A stretch of DNA of 8,488 nucleotides from Pseudomonadota bacterium (GCA_021838065.1 JAKCEJ010000109.1:1-8488), one strand, 5' to 3'. Shown: positions 1 to 7,188, counted from the stretch's first letter. Numbers and translations are program-made. Notes: generated by a model from the sequence alone, not told the origin.

Positions 1-1
1 T

Positions 2-2410
2 GCCTCGATAATCCGTCGGGATGTGGAAGAACACGGTCGCGCCGAAGGGCGGATTCGTGCCGACGGACGCGCGACGCGCCGCGTAGGCGCTGCTGCCGTA
101 CGCCCGCGTCAGCCAGGCTGTCTGCGGAGCGTAGAGAGACGCCGCATTGGCCGCCGGCTGGGCCTCATGCGACATCTGCTCGAGCAGCGCGAGATTGTCC
201 AGGATCCAGAACGAACGGCCGTGGGTCGCCGCCACGACCTCGCCCTCGCGAGAGTCGAAGGCGAAGTCGCGCACCTGCACGTGCGGCAGGTTCACGCCGA
301 ACGGCGTCCAGTCGGCGCCGCCGTCGAGACTGACGTAGACCGTGTCACCGGTGCCGAGGAGCAGCAGCGAAGCGTCGCTCGGGTCCTGCTTCACGACGAA
401 CACATACTGGTTGTCCGGCAGTCCATGGGTCAGGACCGACCAGTGGCGGCCGTAGTCCGTGGTCTTGAACACGTACGGATGGTAGTCATCCCACTTGTAG
501 CGTGAGGCGGTGAGATAAGCCGTGCCCGCGGCGATATGCGAAGGCTCGATGGACGTGATGGTCGCCCATTCCTTCAGCTGCGGCGGCGTCACCAGCCGCC
601 AGTGCGTGCCGCCATCGACCGTCACGTGCACCAGGCCGTCCTGGGAGCCCGCCCAGATCACCTTCGGGGTCACCCGCGAGACCGCGAGCGCGGAGATGTC
701 AGGGAATACCTCGGCGCCCGTCTGGTCGAGATCGATGGGGCCGCCGGTCGGCCCTTCGGTCGCCGGATCGTTGCGCGTCAGGTCCGGACTGATCACCTTC
801 CAGGTGCGCCCGCCGTCACGGCTCACCATGACGTACTGCGACGCGAGGAGCAACTCCTTCGGATTGTCGGGCGAGAAGAAGATCGGGTGGGTCCATCCGA
901 AGCGGTACTTCATCCGCGCAGCATCCCCGCCGTCGCGATAGATGGGCGAGGGGCTCACCGACTGGCGCACGCCGGTCAGCCGGTTGTAGCGCTGCATGAC
1001 CGTGTAGTAGTCGCTGCCGTAGGTCACGTAGCGGCTGCCCGGCTGAGGGGCAACGAACGTGCTCTCCCCGAGGGCGACCGAGTGCCACGCGGACAGCGGG
1101 ATGCCGCCGCCCGGCAGCGCGCTCGGCCCCTCGAACGAGCCCTCATCCTGCTGCGCGCCAAACACGTTGAACGGGAACTCGTTGTCGATCGCGACGTGGT
1201 AGAACTGACCGGTCGGCTGGTTGTGCTCGGTGCTCCAGGTCTTGCCGCCGTCGGTCGACACCGTGGCGCCGCCGTCGTTGCCCTCCAGCAGAATTTTCGG
1301 GTTGTGCGGGTTGATCCAAACGACGTGATTGTCGCCGTGGGGGGTGTGGAGCTTGGAGAAGACCTTGCCGCCGTCGTGCGAGACCCACAGCGCATCAACG
1401 TTCGGGGCGTACACCGTGTTGGGATGCTCCGGGTCGACGAAGATGGCCGTGTAGTAGAAGGGGCGCTGGCGCAGGCTCCAGCTGCGGTTGACGCGTTTCC
1501 AGGTCCGCCCGCCGTTGGCGGAGCGGAAGACGCCGCCGTGCTTCGCTTCGATGATCGCGTAGACGATGCGCGGATCGCTGGCGGCGACGGACACGCCGAT
1601 GCGCCCGATGAGGCCCTGCGGCAGCCCCGGGTTGCGCGAGATGTTCCTCCAGTGCACGCCGCCGTCGGTGCTCTTGTACAGAGCGCTCCCCGGTCCGCCG
1701 TCGATCAGCTTCCAAGGCAGGCGCTGCGCCTGCCACATGGCCGCGTAGAGGACCTGCGGGTTGCGCGGATCGATCGCCAGATCGATCGCGCCGGTCTTGG
1801 CGTTGACGTACAGCACCTTGTGCCAGGTCTTGCCGCCGTCGGTGGATTTGAACACGCCGCGCTCGGCATTGGGCTTGAACACGTGGCCCATGGAGGCGAC
1901 GTACACGATGTCGGGATTGTGCGGGTCGACGACGATCGCGCTCGTGGTGCGCGTGTTGCGCAGCCCCACGTACTTCCAGGTCTTGCCGCCGTCGGTGGAT
2001 TTGAACACTCCATCGCCGGTCACCATGTCGCCGCGGATATCGGCCTCACCGGTGCCGACGTAGAGCATCTTGGCATTCGAGGGCGCGACCGCGATGGCGC
2101 CGACACTGCCGCTGGCCGACGTCCACTTGCCGTGACTGATGTTGCGCCAGCGCACGCCGTAGTCGGTGCTCTCCCACACGCCGCCGTCGACCGCGCCCAT
2201 GTAGAAGAGATTCGGGTCGTCCGGCACGCCGGTGACCGCAACGACGCGACCGCCGATGTACGGGCCGATGCTGCGCCAGGCGAGCTTGCCGTGGAGAAAC
2301 GTCTGCACGGGCGCAGCGTGCACGGTGAGCGGGGCGCAAAGCAGCGCCGCGAGCGCCACGACCCAGGACTTGCTGTGGACCGACCGCGGAGCGGCATCGA
2401 CGTTCATCAT
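2..2410 (-). CDS. Secreted sortilin/Vps10-like Asp-box (BNR) beta-propeller protein, C-terminus cut by window edge
   Basis: This frame is open from a tandem ATG-ATG at 2410/2407 to the left edge (803 codons); the purine-rich GAGGGGA about 6 nt before the first ATG supports this start. Residues 1-33 look like a Sec signal peptide: basic n-region, hydrophobic run near 16-30, likely cleavage after VHA (30-32). The mature part carries eleven Asp boxes (S-x-D-x-G-x-x-W type) starting near residues 81, 138, 189, 247, 297, 344, 385, 530, 597, 650 and 694. Family landmarks include WRSIGPYIGGRV (45-56), a DLTRNDP motif after the eighth box and THGRSFWILDNL (729-740). These match the proteins named WD40/YVTN/BNR-like or 'VPS10 domain-containing', usually about 1000-1100 residues, so roughly the last 200-300 are missing. 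Asp boxes shape propeller blades and are not catalytic; substrate and function are unknown. 'Glycosyl hydrolase', a common database label, is not supported by any active-site motif I can see. Confidence 0.9.
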   Translation of the reverse strand, partial: MMNVDAAPRSVHSKSWVVALAALLCAPLTVHAAPVQTFLHGKLAWRSIGPYIGGRVVAVTGVPDDPNLFYMGAVDGGVWESTDYGVRWRNISHGKWTSASGSVGAIAVAPSNAKMLYVGTGEADIRGDMVTGDGVFKSTDGGKTWKYVGLRNTRTTSAIVVDPHNPDIVYVASMGHVFKPNAERGVFKSTDGGKTWHKVLYVNAKTGAIDLAIDPRNPQVLYAAMWQAQRLPWKLIDGGPGSALYKSTDGGVHWRNISRNPGLPQGLIGRIGVSVAASDPRIVYAIIEAKHGGVFRSANGGRTWKRVNRSWSLRQRPFYYTAIFVDPEHPNTVYAPNVDALWVSHDGGKVFSKLHTPHGDNHVVWINPHNPKILLEGNDGGATVSTDGGKTWSTEHNQPTGQFYHVAIDNEFPFNVFGAQQDEGSFEGPSALPGGGIPLSAWHSVALGESTFVAPQPGSRYVTYGSDYYTVMQRYNRLTGVRQSVSPSPIYRDGGDAARMKYRFGWTHPIFFSPDNPKELLLASQYVMVSRDGGRTWKVISPDLTRNDPATEGPTGGPIDLDQTGAEVFPDISALAVSRVTPKVIWAGSQDGLVHVTVDGGTHWRLVTPPQLKEWATITSIEPSHIAAGTAYLTASRYKWDDYHPYVFKTTDYGRHWSVLTHGLPDNQYVFVVKQDPSDASLLLLGTGDTVYVSLDGGADWTPFGVNLPHVQVRDFAFDSREGEVVAATHGRSFWILDNLALLEQMSHEAQPAANAASLYAPQTAWLTRAYGSSAYAARRASVGTNPPFGATVFFHIPTDYRG
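1823..2008 (-). repeat. Two identical 33-bp Asp-box copies inside the propeller gene
   Basis: Positions 1823-1855 and 1976-2008 are identical over 33 bp and 153 bp (51 codons) apart. They encode VFKSTDGGKTW at residues 135-145 and 186-196. A third copy at 1235-1255 matches over its first 21 bp. The other Asp boxes differ at the DNA level. The identity at silent sites suggests recent blade duplication or gene conversion, though strong codon bias could also contribute. Confidence 0.75.
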
Positions 2411-3027
2411 TCAGATTCCCCTCTTTCGCCCCCGGGAGCACGGAACGCGGGACGATGTGTATCGAGCCAGCTTAACTGAAGTGGATTCGGCGCCGCAATG
2501 AACGCCCGGGGTTCCGAAGTACCGTGAAAAGTGCCGCTTGTGGAGTGCATCGTGCGCGAGATTGCCTGAGCGGACGGGTGCCTCTGCGGGGGTGATTCAC
2601 GCCGGTCGCGTGCGCCGTCTGCGCGAGGCTCGTGTGCACACGATCCGGGCCGGCCGATGCCCGCGTGCGCGCGCAAGTCGCTGGGAAATCGCGCGGTTGC
2701 AAGCGCTCGGGCCGGGTGGAGCCTGCCGCAGCGTCCTCAGCCGCGGCACCTGTTTTCTCTGGCGTGCCGGATAGCGCGCTCACAGCGAGCGCGGCGTGTG
2801 CGCTCGGCTCATGGCCCGTCCCACGGCGGTGCGAACCGGGCGGACCGTGGTGCGGCGGGGGCGCCCCGCGTTCGGGCGCACGCGGCGAGCGTCGACAATC
2901 GGACAGGTTCGTGCGACGAGACGTGAATCCCTTCGAGCGCTCCTGTCGCCCGTGCAGCACGTGCCGTCCCTGCGCCGCGCAATTTGTCCGATAATCTCGG
3001 GGCGTCACGCGAGACTACGGGGGCAGC
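2411..3027. other. 617-bp gene-free divergent intergenic region
   Basis: This region separates the divergent propeller gene and the GH127 gene. Reading frames exist on both strands, but their translations are Arg/Ala/Pro-rich, low in hydrophobic order and match no family I recognise, and none has a good ribosome binding site. An AT-richer patch at about 2461-2487 is the most likely place for the minus-strand promoter, although I could not fit a convincing -35/-10 pair. Other contents are a set of three interchangeable stem arms at 2775-2806, an 11-bp element at 2893-2903 shared with the region before the PrnB-like gene, and a GATAAT hexamer just before the GH127 gene. Confidence 0.6.
2990..2995 (+). 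promoter_or_regulatory. Possible -10 element for the GH127 gene
   Basis: GATAAT lies 32 bp before the ATG at 3028, in the only AT-rich stretch near the gene (2981-2997). Transcription from here would give a leader of about 25 nt. No recognisable -35 hexamer sits 16-18 bp upstream, so an activator would be needed or the match is chance. Confidence 0.22.
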
Positions 3028-5046
3028 ATGAGCCAACGGTCAGCCGGTCGTCGCCGGTTCCTCCTACAGGCCGCCGCATGCGGCGCAGCCGTTGCGAGCC
3101 CGCCGTCTTTCGCGAGGGTGCCGAAGCGCTCGCAGCGCAGTGCGGCATTCAAGCGCGCACCGGCCATGGCGTGCTATGAATTCGACGCGCCCGACGTCAC
3201 GCTGCTGCCGGGACCGTTCCGGGACAACATGGTCCGGGACCTCGACTACCTGCTGGAGTTCGACTGCGACCGGCTGCTCGCGCCGTTCCAGACGGCGGCC
3301 GGACTGCCCACCCGCGCGCCGAGCCTCGGCGGCTGGGAGCGCATGGGGCTCGCCAGCCACTACACGGGGCATTTCCTCTCGGCCGCCTCGCTGATGCACG
3401 CGCAGACCGGCGATGCCCGGCTCGCGGCCAAGATCGACTATCTGCTCCAGCACCTGACCGCCTGCCAGCGCGCCAACGGCCGCGATGATCCGCAATTTGA
3501 GGGGTATTGCACCGGGATACCGGACAGCAAGGCGGCGTTCCGCCAGGCGCTGGCGGGGCAGCTCGACGTCGGCGATCCGCACGCGCTCTACAGCTTCACT
3601 CTGAACGGCATGTGGTCGCCCTGGTACACGGTGCACAAGATCATGGCAGGGCTGCGTGACGTATACGTGCATCTGCGTCGGGCGCAGGCGCTGCGCATCC
3701 TCGTCGACATGGCACGGTGGGCGGCGCAGTACCCGGGGCGGCTCACGAGCGCTCAGATGCAGACCATGCTGATCAGCGAGCAGGGCGGCATGAACGAGGT
3801 GCTGGCGGATGTCGCCGCGCTCACGGGCGAGCCCGAGTACCTGCGCCTCGCCGAGCAGTTCAATCAGCGCGCGCAGCTCGATCCGCTCATGCGGCGCGAG
3901 GACATCCTGAACGGGCTGCACTCGAATCAGTCCATTCCACGGGTGATCGGGCTTGCGAGGCAGTACGCGCTGAACGGCCGGGCGGACTATCGCGCCGGGG
4001 CGGAGTTCTTCTGGGAGAACGTCGCACGCCAGCGCACCTACGTGTTCGGCGGCAACGGCGATCACGAGGATTTCTTTCCCATCGGCGACACCTGGCGGCA
4101 TCTGACCGTCGGATCAGCCGAGAGTTGCTGCACCTACAACATCCTCAAGCTCACCAATCATTACTTCTGCTGGAACGCGACCATGGAAGCGGCGGACTTC
4201 TTCGAGCGCGGACTCGTCAATCACATCCTCGGCTCGCAGGATCCGAGGACCGGGATGATGACCTACTACATCTCCATGCGGCCCGGCCACTTCAAGACGT
4301 TCTCGACGCCGTGGGACTCGTGCTGGTGCTGCGCGGGAACCGGCATGGAGAATCACGCAAGGTACTCGCGGGGCCTCTACTACCACAACGGCGAGACCCT
4401 CTGGATCAATCTCTACATCGCCTCGGAGCTGCGTTGGAAGCGCACGGGCCTCACCATCCGCCAGCGTACGCAGTTCCCGAACGCCAACACCGTGCGGATC
4501 GAGATCGCAGCCCGGCGGCCCGTGCACGCAACGCTGCGGCTGCGCCATCCGCACTGGTCCACGCCGTCGATGGACCTGAGGCTCAACGGCCGGCCGATTG
4601 ATCCCGGCCGCCCGGGCGAGTACCGGGACCTCGCGCGCGAATGGCGCGACGGCGATGCGATCGACATCGAGCTGCGCATGCCGCTGCGCATCGAGCGGCT
4701 GCGGCACCACCCCTCGACCTTCGCCATCCTGGCCGGTCCGACGGTGCTGGCGGCGACGCTGGGCGATGCGCTGATGAGCCCCCCGATTCCCTATGCCCGG
4801 ACCAACCAGTACGAGTGGCGCAAGGTGCCCGATCCGGTGACGGTGCCGGCGCTCGCCACGGCCGGCCGGCCCATCGAGCAGTGGGTCAGGCCCGATCCAC
4901 TGAAGCCGTTGCTCTGGCATACGCACGGCGCGGGCCATCCGGCGGATGTGACGCTCGTGCCCTTCCATCAGGTCGCCCACGAGCGCTATGCCGTCTACTT
5001 CGACGAGTCCGCCGGCCCGGCGCCCACCGGCGCGCAATCGGCCTGA
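3028..5046 (+). CDS. Tat-exported GH127-type (DUF1680) beta-L-arabinofuranosidase family protein
   Basis: The product is 672 residues, close to the 658 of the characterised enzyme HypBA1. The start at 3028 is fixed by an N-terminal Tat signal: twin arginines R8-R9 followed by RFLL, a mild hydrophobic stretch at 12-23 and likely cleavage after SFA (27-29). The family body begins near residue 50; PWYTVHKIMAGLRDVY (198-213) and GGMNEVLADVAALTG (253-267) are typical of the alpha/alpha-barrel core. By analogy with HypBA1, E347 (in GGNGDHEDF) is the acid/base, E365 and C367 (in AESCCTY) and C434-C435 (in CWCCAGTG) bind zinc, and C434 is the nucleophile. Beta-rich C-terminal domains follow, ending in the family-like PFHQVAHERYAVYF (645-658). 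It probably removes beta-L-arabinofuranose from plant-type glycans in the periplasm. Related families such as GH146 share this fold and chemistry, so substrate is uncertain. The ribosome binding site is weak (CGGGGGC at 3018-3024). Confidence 0.92.
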   Translation: MSQRSAGRRRFLLQAAACGAAVASPPSFARVPKRSQRSAAFKRAPAMACYEFDAPDVTLLPGPFRDNMVRDLDYLLEFDCDRLLAPFQTAAGLPTRAPSLGGWERMGLASHYTGHFLSAASLMHAQTGDARLAAKIDYLLQHLTACQRANGRDDPQFEGYCTGIPDSKAAFRQALAGQLDVGDPHALYSFTLNGMWSPWYTVHKIMAGLRDVYVHLRRAQALRILVDMARWAAQYPGRLTSAQMQTMLISEQGGMNEVLADVAALTGEPEYLRLAEQFNQRAQLDPLMRREDILNGLHSNQSIPRVIGLARQYALNGRADYRAGAEFFWENVARQRTYVFGGNGDHEDFFPIGDTWRHLTVGSAESCCTYNILKLTNHYFCWNATMEAADFFERGLVNHILGSQDPRTGMMTYYISMRPGHFKTFSTPWDSCWCCAGTGMENHARYSRGLYYHNGETLWINLYIASELRWKRTGLTIRQRTQFPNANTVRIEIAARRPVHATLRLRHPHWSTPSMDLRLNGRPIDPGRPGEYRDLAREWRDGDAIDIELRMPLRIERLRHHPSTFAILAGPTVLAATLGDALMSPPIPYARTNQYEWRKVPDPVTVPALATAGRPIEQWVRPDPLKPLLWHTHGAGHPADVTLVPFHQVAHERYAVYFDESAGPAPTGAQSA

Positions 5047-5189
5047 GCGCCGATCCCGATCGTCTCCGTGACGCGGCTGCGTTCGGCGACTTTGCGGGAT
5101 CCGCCGCGGCGTCGCGCACTGTTCTGTTTGTGACACACCGTCGAGTCGATGCGTCCGGGGCATCGCGCGCGTCCTGCCCGCGGGTTGTC

Positions 5190-5226
5190 GGCTCGGCGGC
5201 ACTGCCGCACTATGCGGCACCGAGCC
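5190..5226 (+). promoter_or_regulatory. Strong hairpin between the GH127 and EthD genes (terminator or leader structure)
   Basis: An outer 7-bp stem (GGCTCGG 5190-5196 with CCGAGCC 5220-5226) encloses an inner 7-bp stem (TGCCGCA 5203-5209 with TGCGGCA 5213-5219) and a 3-nt loop; 6 nt bulge on the 5' side. GCGGCAC occurs twice (5196-5202, 5214-5220), so a competing pairing is possible. Only TTT follows, which is short for an intrinsic terminator. It ends 17 nt before the AGGAGA ribosome binding site of the EthD gene, so it may end GH127 transcripts, protect a processed mRNA or affect translation. Confidence 0.45.
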
Positions 5227-5255
5227 TTTCCGGCCGATCCCCTGAGGAGAATCCC

Positions 5256-5573
5256 GTGATCAAAGTGAGCGTGATGTACCCGAACACGCCCGGGGCCCGA
5301 TTCGATCATGGCTACTACCGCGACCGGCACATGCCGCTGGTCAAGCAGCGGATGGGCGACAAATGCCAGTACTACACCGTGGACAAGGGGCTCGCGGGGG
5401 GAGACCCCAAGTCGCCGGCCACGTATGTCGCCATGTGCCACATCTTCTGTGACTCGGTCGAGGCGTTCGAGGCGGGATTCGGCCCGCACGCGAAGGAAAT
5501 CCTCGCCGACATCGCCAACTACACGGACCTGGCGCCGGTGATTCAGATCAGCGAGGTGGTGGTCGGCCACTGA
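5256..5573 (+). CDS. EthD-like small alpha/beta-barrel protein
   Basis: The product has 105 residues, the usual length for the EthD family (dimeric ferredoxin-like alpha+beta barrel). The GTG start at 5256 is chosen because GAGGAGA (5244-5250) sits at ideal spacing and the first strand, KVSVMYP, would be lost from the ATG at 5274. The family motif YYRDRHMPL (20-28), with conserved H25, is present, as are a second strand with YVAMCHIF (57-64) and a C-terminal strand PVIQISEVVVG (94-104). EthD itself is needed for ethyl tert-butyl ether breakdown by a P450 system, but most homologues have no known reaction, and nothing here points to ether degradation. The gene follows GH127 by 209 bp with a hairpin between, so it is probably transcribed separately. 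The frame stays open far upstream (to 4641), but that part only shadows the GH127 gene. Confidence 0.88.
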   Translation: MIKVSVMYPNTPGARFDHGYYRDRHMPLVKQRMGDKCQYYTVDKGLAGGDPKSPATYVAMCHIFCDSVEAFEAGFGPHAKEILADIANYTDLAPVIQISEVVVGH

Positions 5574-5607
5574 GCGGCCCCGGGGGTGGCCTGAGCGTCG
5601 ACCCCGG

Positions 5608-6975
5608 TCAGGGGTGAGGCGCGCCGGCGGGCGCGGCCCGCGGCGGGCGCGGGCTTCTGCTCAGTGCGACGGACAGGACGAGCCCGGCGAGCGCCGTCGC
5701 GGGGACCGCGGCATAGCCCCAGCGTGCGACCAACGGACCGCTGCAGACGATGCCGAGCGCGGTGGCGAGCGCCAGCGCCGCATTGAGCAATCCGACGGCG
5801 GCTCCTTCGCTGAATGGCGTCAGACTCGCGCCGAGATCGGTGCCGGCGACACTGAGCAGCGGCCAGGCGATGACGATGACCGCAAAGCCGACGACGCCGA
5901 ATGCGCTGCGATCGGCAACGCCTGGCGCGAACGGCGCGAACAGGAGCGCGAAGCCGGCGATCCGCAGGTAAAGGCCGAGCCGGTAGATGCGGCCGGCGCC
6001 GTAGCGTGCGGTGAGACGGCTGGTGAGGATGTACAGCGCGATCCCGACTGCCGCGGTCACTGCATAGATGAGTGCACTGGCGCGGGCGCTGATGCCGTAG
6101 CTGTGGGCCAGCATCAGCGGGAAATACGAGAACAAAGCGGCCACCGCGAACGCCAGGACGAACCAGGACAACAGAAACCGTCCGAACGGCGTGCCGAAGG
6201 TCTTCGGCAGCCCGCGCAGGCCGTGCAGGTTCAAGTGGTAGAAGTGCAGTCCGATATCCGAGGGCAGGCTCAACTTCGGGAAAATCGCGAGCGCCCTGAT
6301 GTCCAGATGCACGTGCACGGGCTTGTGCGGTTTCGCCGAGTCCTGCGCATGCAGACTCGCCGCAGCCGGCAAGCCGAGGCCGCCCAGCGCCATGGCCAGC
6401 ACCAGGAGGGCGACGGACACCCACAATGCCGTCGCAAAGTGACCGCTCGAGAACACGGCGGCCACCATGAGTCCCACCACCTGGCCGGCGGCGTTGAAAC
6501 TCTGCAGCCAGCCGATGCGCGGCTCCCACTCCGCCTGCGGCGCGAAGTCGACGACGAACAGCGTGGCCAGGGTCGCCGCACCGCCCGAGCCGGCGCCGAT
6601 GGCGAACGCCGAGACCAGCCAGCCCGTCGCGGTCTGCAGCAGCAGCAGGGCCGCGATGCCCGCGCCGGTGAGCAGAAAGCTGCCGAGGAACAGTGCTCGA
6701 TAGGCCTTGCCGCGCTCGGCGGCCATGCCCCACAGCGGCGAGGTCAGCAGCCCGAAGTTGTAGGCGCCGATCACGTAGGCGACCGTGGCGAGGCTGTGGG
6801 AAAGCGCCTCGATGATGAGCGGCAGAAGCACCGGCAGGAGACCGGCGGTCACCATGCCGAGGAGCAGGTAGGCGAGATACCACGGGCGGATGTAGCGGCG
6901 AGGCGCGCCGAGCGCTCGCAGCGCCAGCGCCAGGCGATCGCCGCGGCGGGGAAGGTCGGGCGGTGTGTTCCTCAA
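5608..6975 (-). CDS. MFS transporter, 12 transmembrane helices
   Basis: This 455-residue membrane protein has about twelve hydrophobic helices: approximately 33-55, 64-82, 93-113, 116-142, 156-176, 181-203, then a long central loop (204-265), and 266-290, 299-318, 333-349, 357-375, 388-411 and 418-438. The helix 2-3 loop GMAAERGK (83-90) matches MFS motif A (G-x3-D/E-R-x-G-R/K). The central loop holds six histidines (217, 221, 223, 244, 247, 251). The proposed start is TTG at 6975, with AAGG about 10 nt upstream; the first in-frame ATG, codon 41, lies inside helix 1 and is too late, so the exact start is less certain than the gene. The substrate cannot be read from sequence. It is convergent with the EthD gene (34-bp gap) and divergent from the PrnB-like gene, which suggests, but does not prove, a link to that enzyme's substrate or product. 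Confidence 0.88.
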   Translation of the reverse strand: MRNTPPDLPRRGDRLALALRALGAPRRYIRPWYLAYLLLGMVTAGLLPVLLPLIIEALSHSLATVAYVIGAYNFGLLTSPLWGMAAERGKAYRALFLGSFLLTGAGIAALLLLQTATGWLVSAFAIGAGSGGAATLATLFVVDFAPQAEWEPRIGWLQSFNAAGQVVGLMVAAVFSSGHFATALWVSVALLVLAMALGGLGLPAAASLHAQDSAKPHKPVHVHLDIRALAIFPKLSLPSDIGLHFYHLNLHGLRGLPKTFGTPFGRFLLSWFVLAFAVAALFSYFPLMLAHSYGISARASALIYAVTAAVGIALYILTSRLTARYGAGRIYRLGLYLRIAGFALLFAPFAPGVADRSAFGVVGFAVIVIAWPLLSVAGTDLGASLTPFSEGAAVGLLNAALALATALGIVCSGPLVARWGYAAVPATALAGLVLSVALSRSPRPPRAAPAGAPHP

Positions 6976-7011
6976 TACTCGGCAGCCTTCAGCGCATGCG
7001 GGGGGACACCT

Positions 7012-7040
7012 ATTCTAAGGAGCGGCGCCGGCCCGATCCA
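7012..7040 (-). promoter_or_regulatory. Possible promoter of the MFS gene
   Basis: On the minus strand TAGAAT (7017-7012) matches the -10 consensus in five of six positions, and TGGATC (7040-7035) lies 17 bp upstream as a weak -35. Transcription would begin about 30 nt before the proposed TTG start. The same AT-rich patch read on the plus strand gives TATTCT with a weak TTCAGC 17 bp upstream, so it could also serve the PrnB-like gene. Confidence 0.3.
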
Positions 7041-7077
7041 TCGGCCCTCGCGATGGCTCCGGGGGCGGTCCCGGGCC

Positions 7078-7089
7078 GGACATCTGTCC
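7078..7089. promoter_or_regulatory. Short palindrome in the divergent region (possible operator)
   Basis: GGACA and TGTCC form an inverted repeat separated by TC. It lies between the divergent MFS and PrnB-like genes, where a shared regulator would bind. GGACA also occurs at 7004-7008 and 7144-7148. No regulator gene is present in the window, and a 10-bp match may be chance. Confidence 0.2.
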
Positions 7090-7119
7090 TGCGGTGCGGC
7101 GCCCGCGGCGCGACAATCG

Positions 7120-7130
7120 GAACAATGTTC
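7120..7130. promoter_or_regulatory. 11-bp palindrome before the PrnB-like gene (possible operator)
   Basis: GAACA-A-TGTTC is a perfect inverted repeat around one central base, 58 bp before the ATG at 7189. It overlaps the 11-bp element CGACAATCGGA (7111-7121), which also occurs at 2893-2903. Its AT content stands out against the GC-rich surroundings. Confidence 0.25.
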
Positions 7131-7188
7131 GCCCGCCAGGGCCGGACAATGCCCGTTCCGATGCAGCGCACCCGGGGAGAGCGCGTCG

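Noticed and set aside
536..2479. 647-codon plus-strand open frame opposite the propeller gene
   Set aside because: It is antisense to a gene with clear Asp boxes and a signal peptide; its translation is Arg/Val/Asp/His-rich with no family features, as expected from the codon bias of the real gene.
2407..3008. Overlapping minus-strand frames in the large intergenic region
   Set aside because: They are Arg/Pro/Ala/His-rich, lack ribosome binding sites and give no recognisable motif.
5037..5054. Hairpin ATCGGC/GCCGAT over the GH127 stop codon as a terminator
   Set aside because: Only 6 bp of stem with no T-run after it; the hairpin at 5190-5226 is a better candidate.
3064..5220. Two long minus-strand frames (345 and 368 codons) opposite the GH127 gene
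   Set aside because: The plus strand encodes an intact enzyme with all catalytic residues; the antisense translations are Arg/Val/His-rich and resemble no family.
4641..5255. Upstream extension of the EthD frame
   Set aside because: It overlaps the GH127 gene in another frame, has non-protein-like composition, and the EthD fold is complete from the GTG at 5256.
5601..5615. ACCCC/GGGGT hairpin in the convergent EthD-MFS junction as a bidirectional terminator
   Set aside because: The stem is only 5 bp, overlaps the MFS stop codon and has no T-run on either side.
7120..7130. GAACAATGTTC as a LexA (SOS) box
   Set aside because: The half-site spacing is one base shorter than the GAAC-N4-GTTC box of Gram-positive LexA and does not match the proteobacterial forms; no SOS gene is adjacent.
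5614..7188. Upstream extension of the PrnB-like frame by 525 codons
   Set aside because: It runs antisense through the MFS gene, its translation is low-complexity Arg/Gln/Glu/Ala, and the start at 7189 has a ribosome binding site and begins the conserved family sequence.
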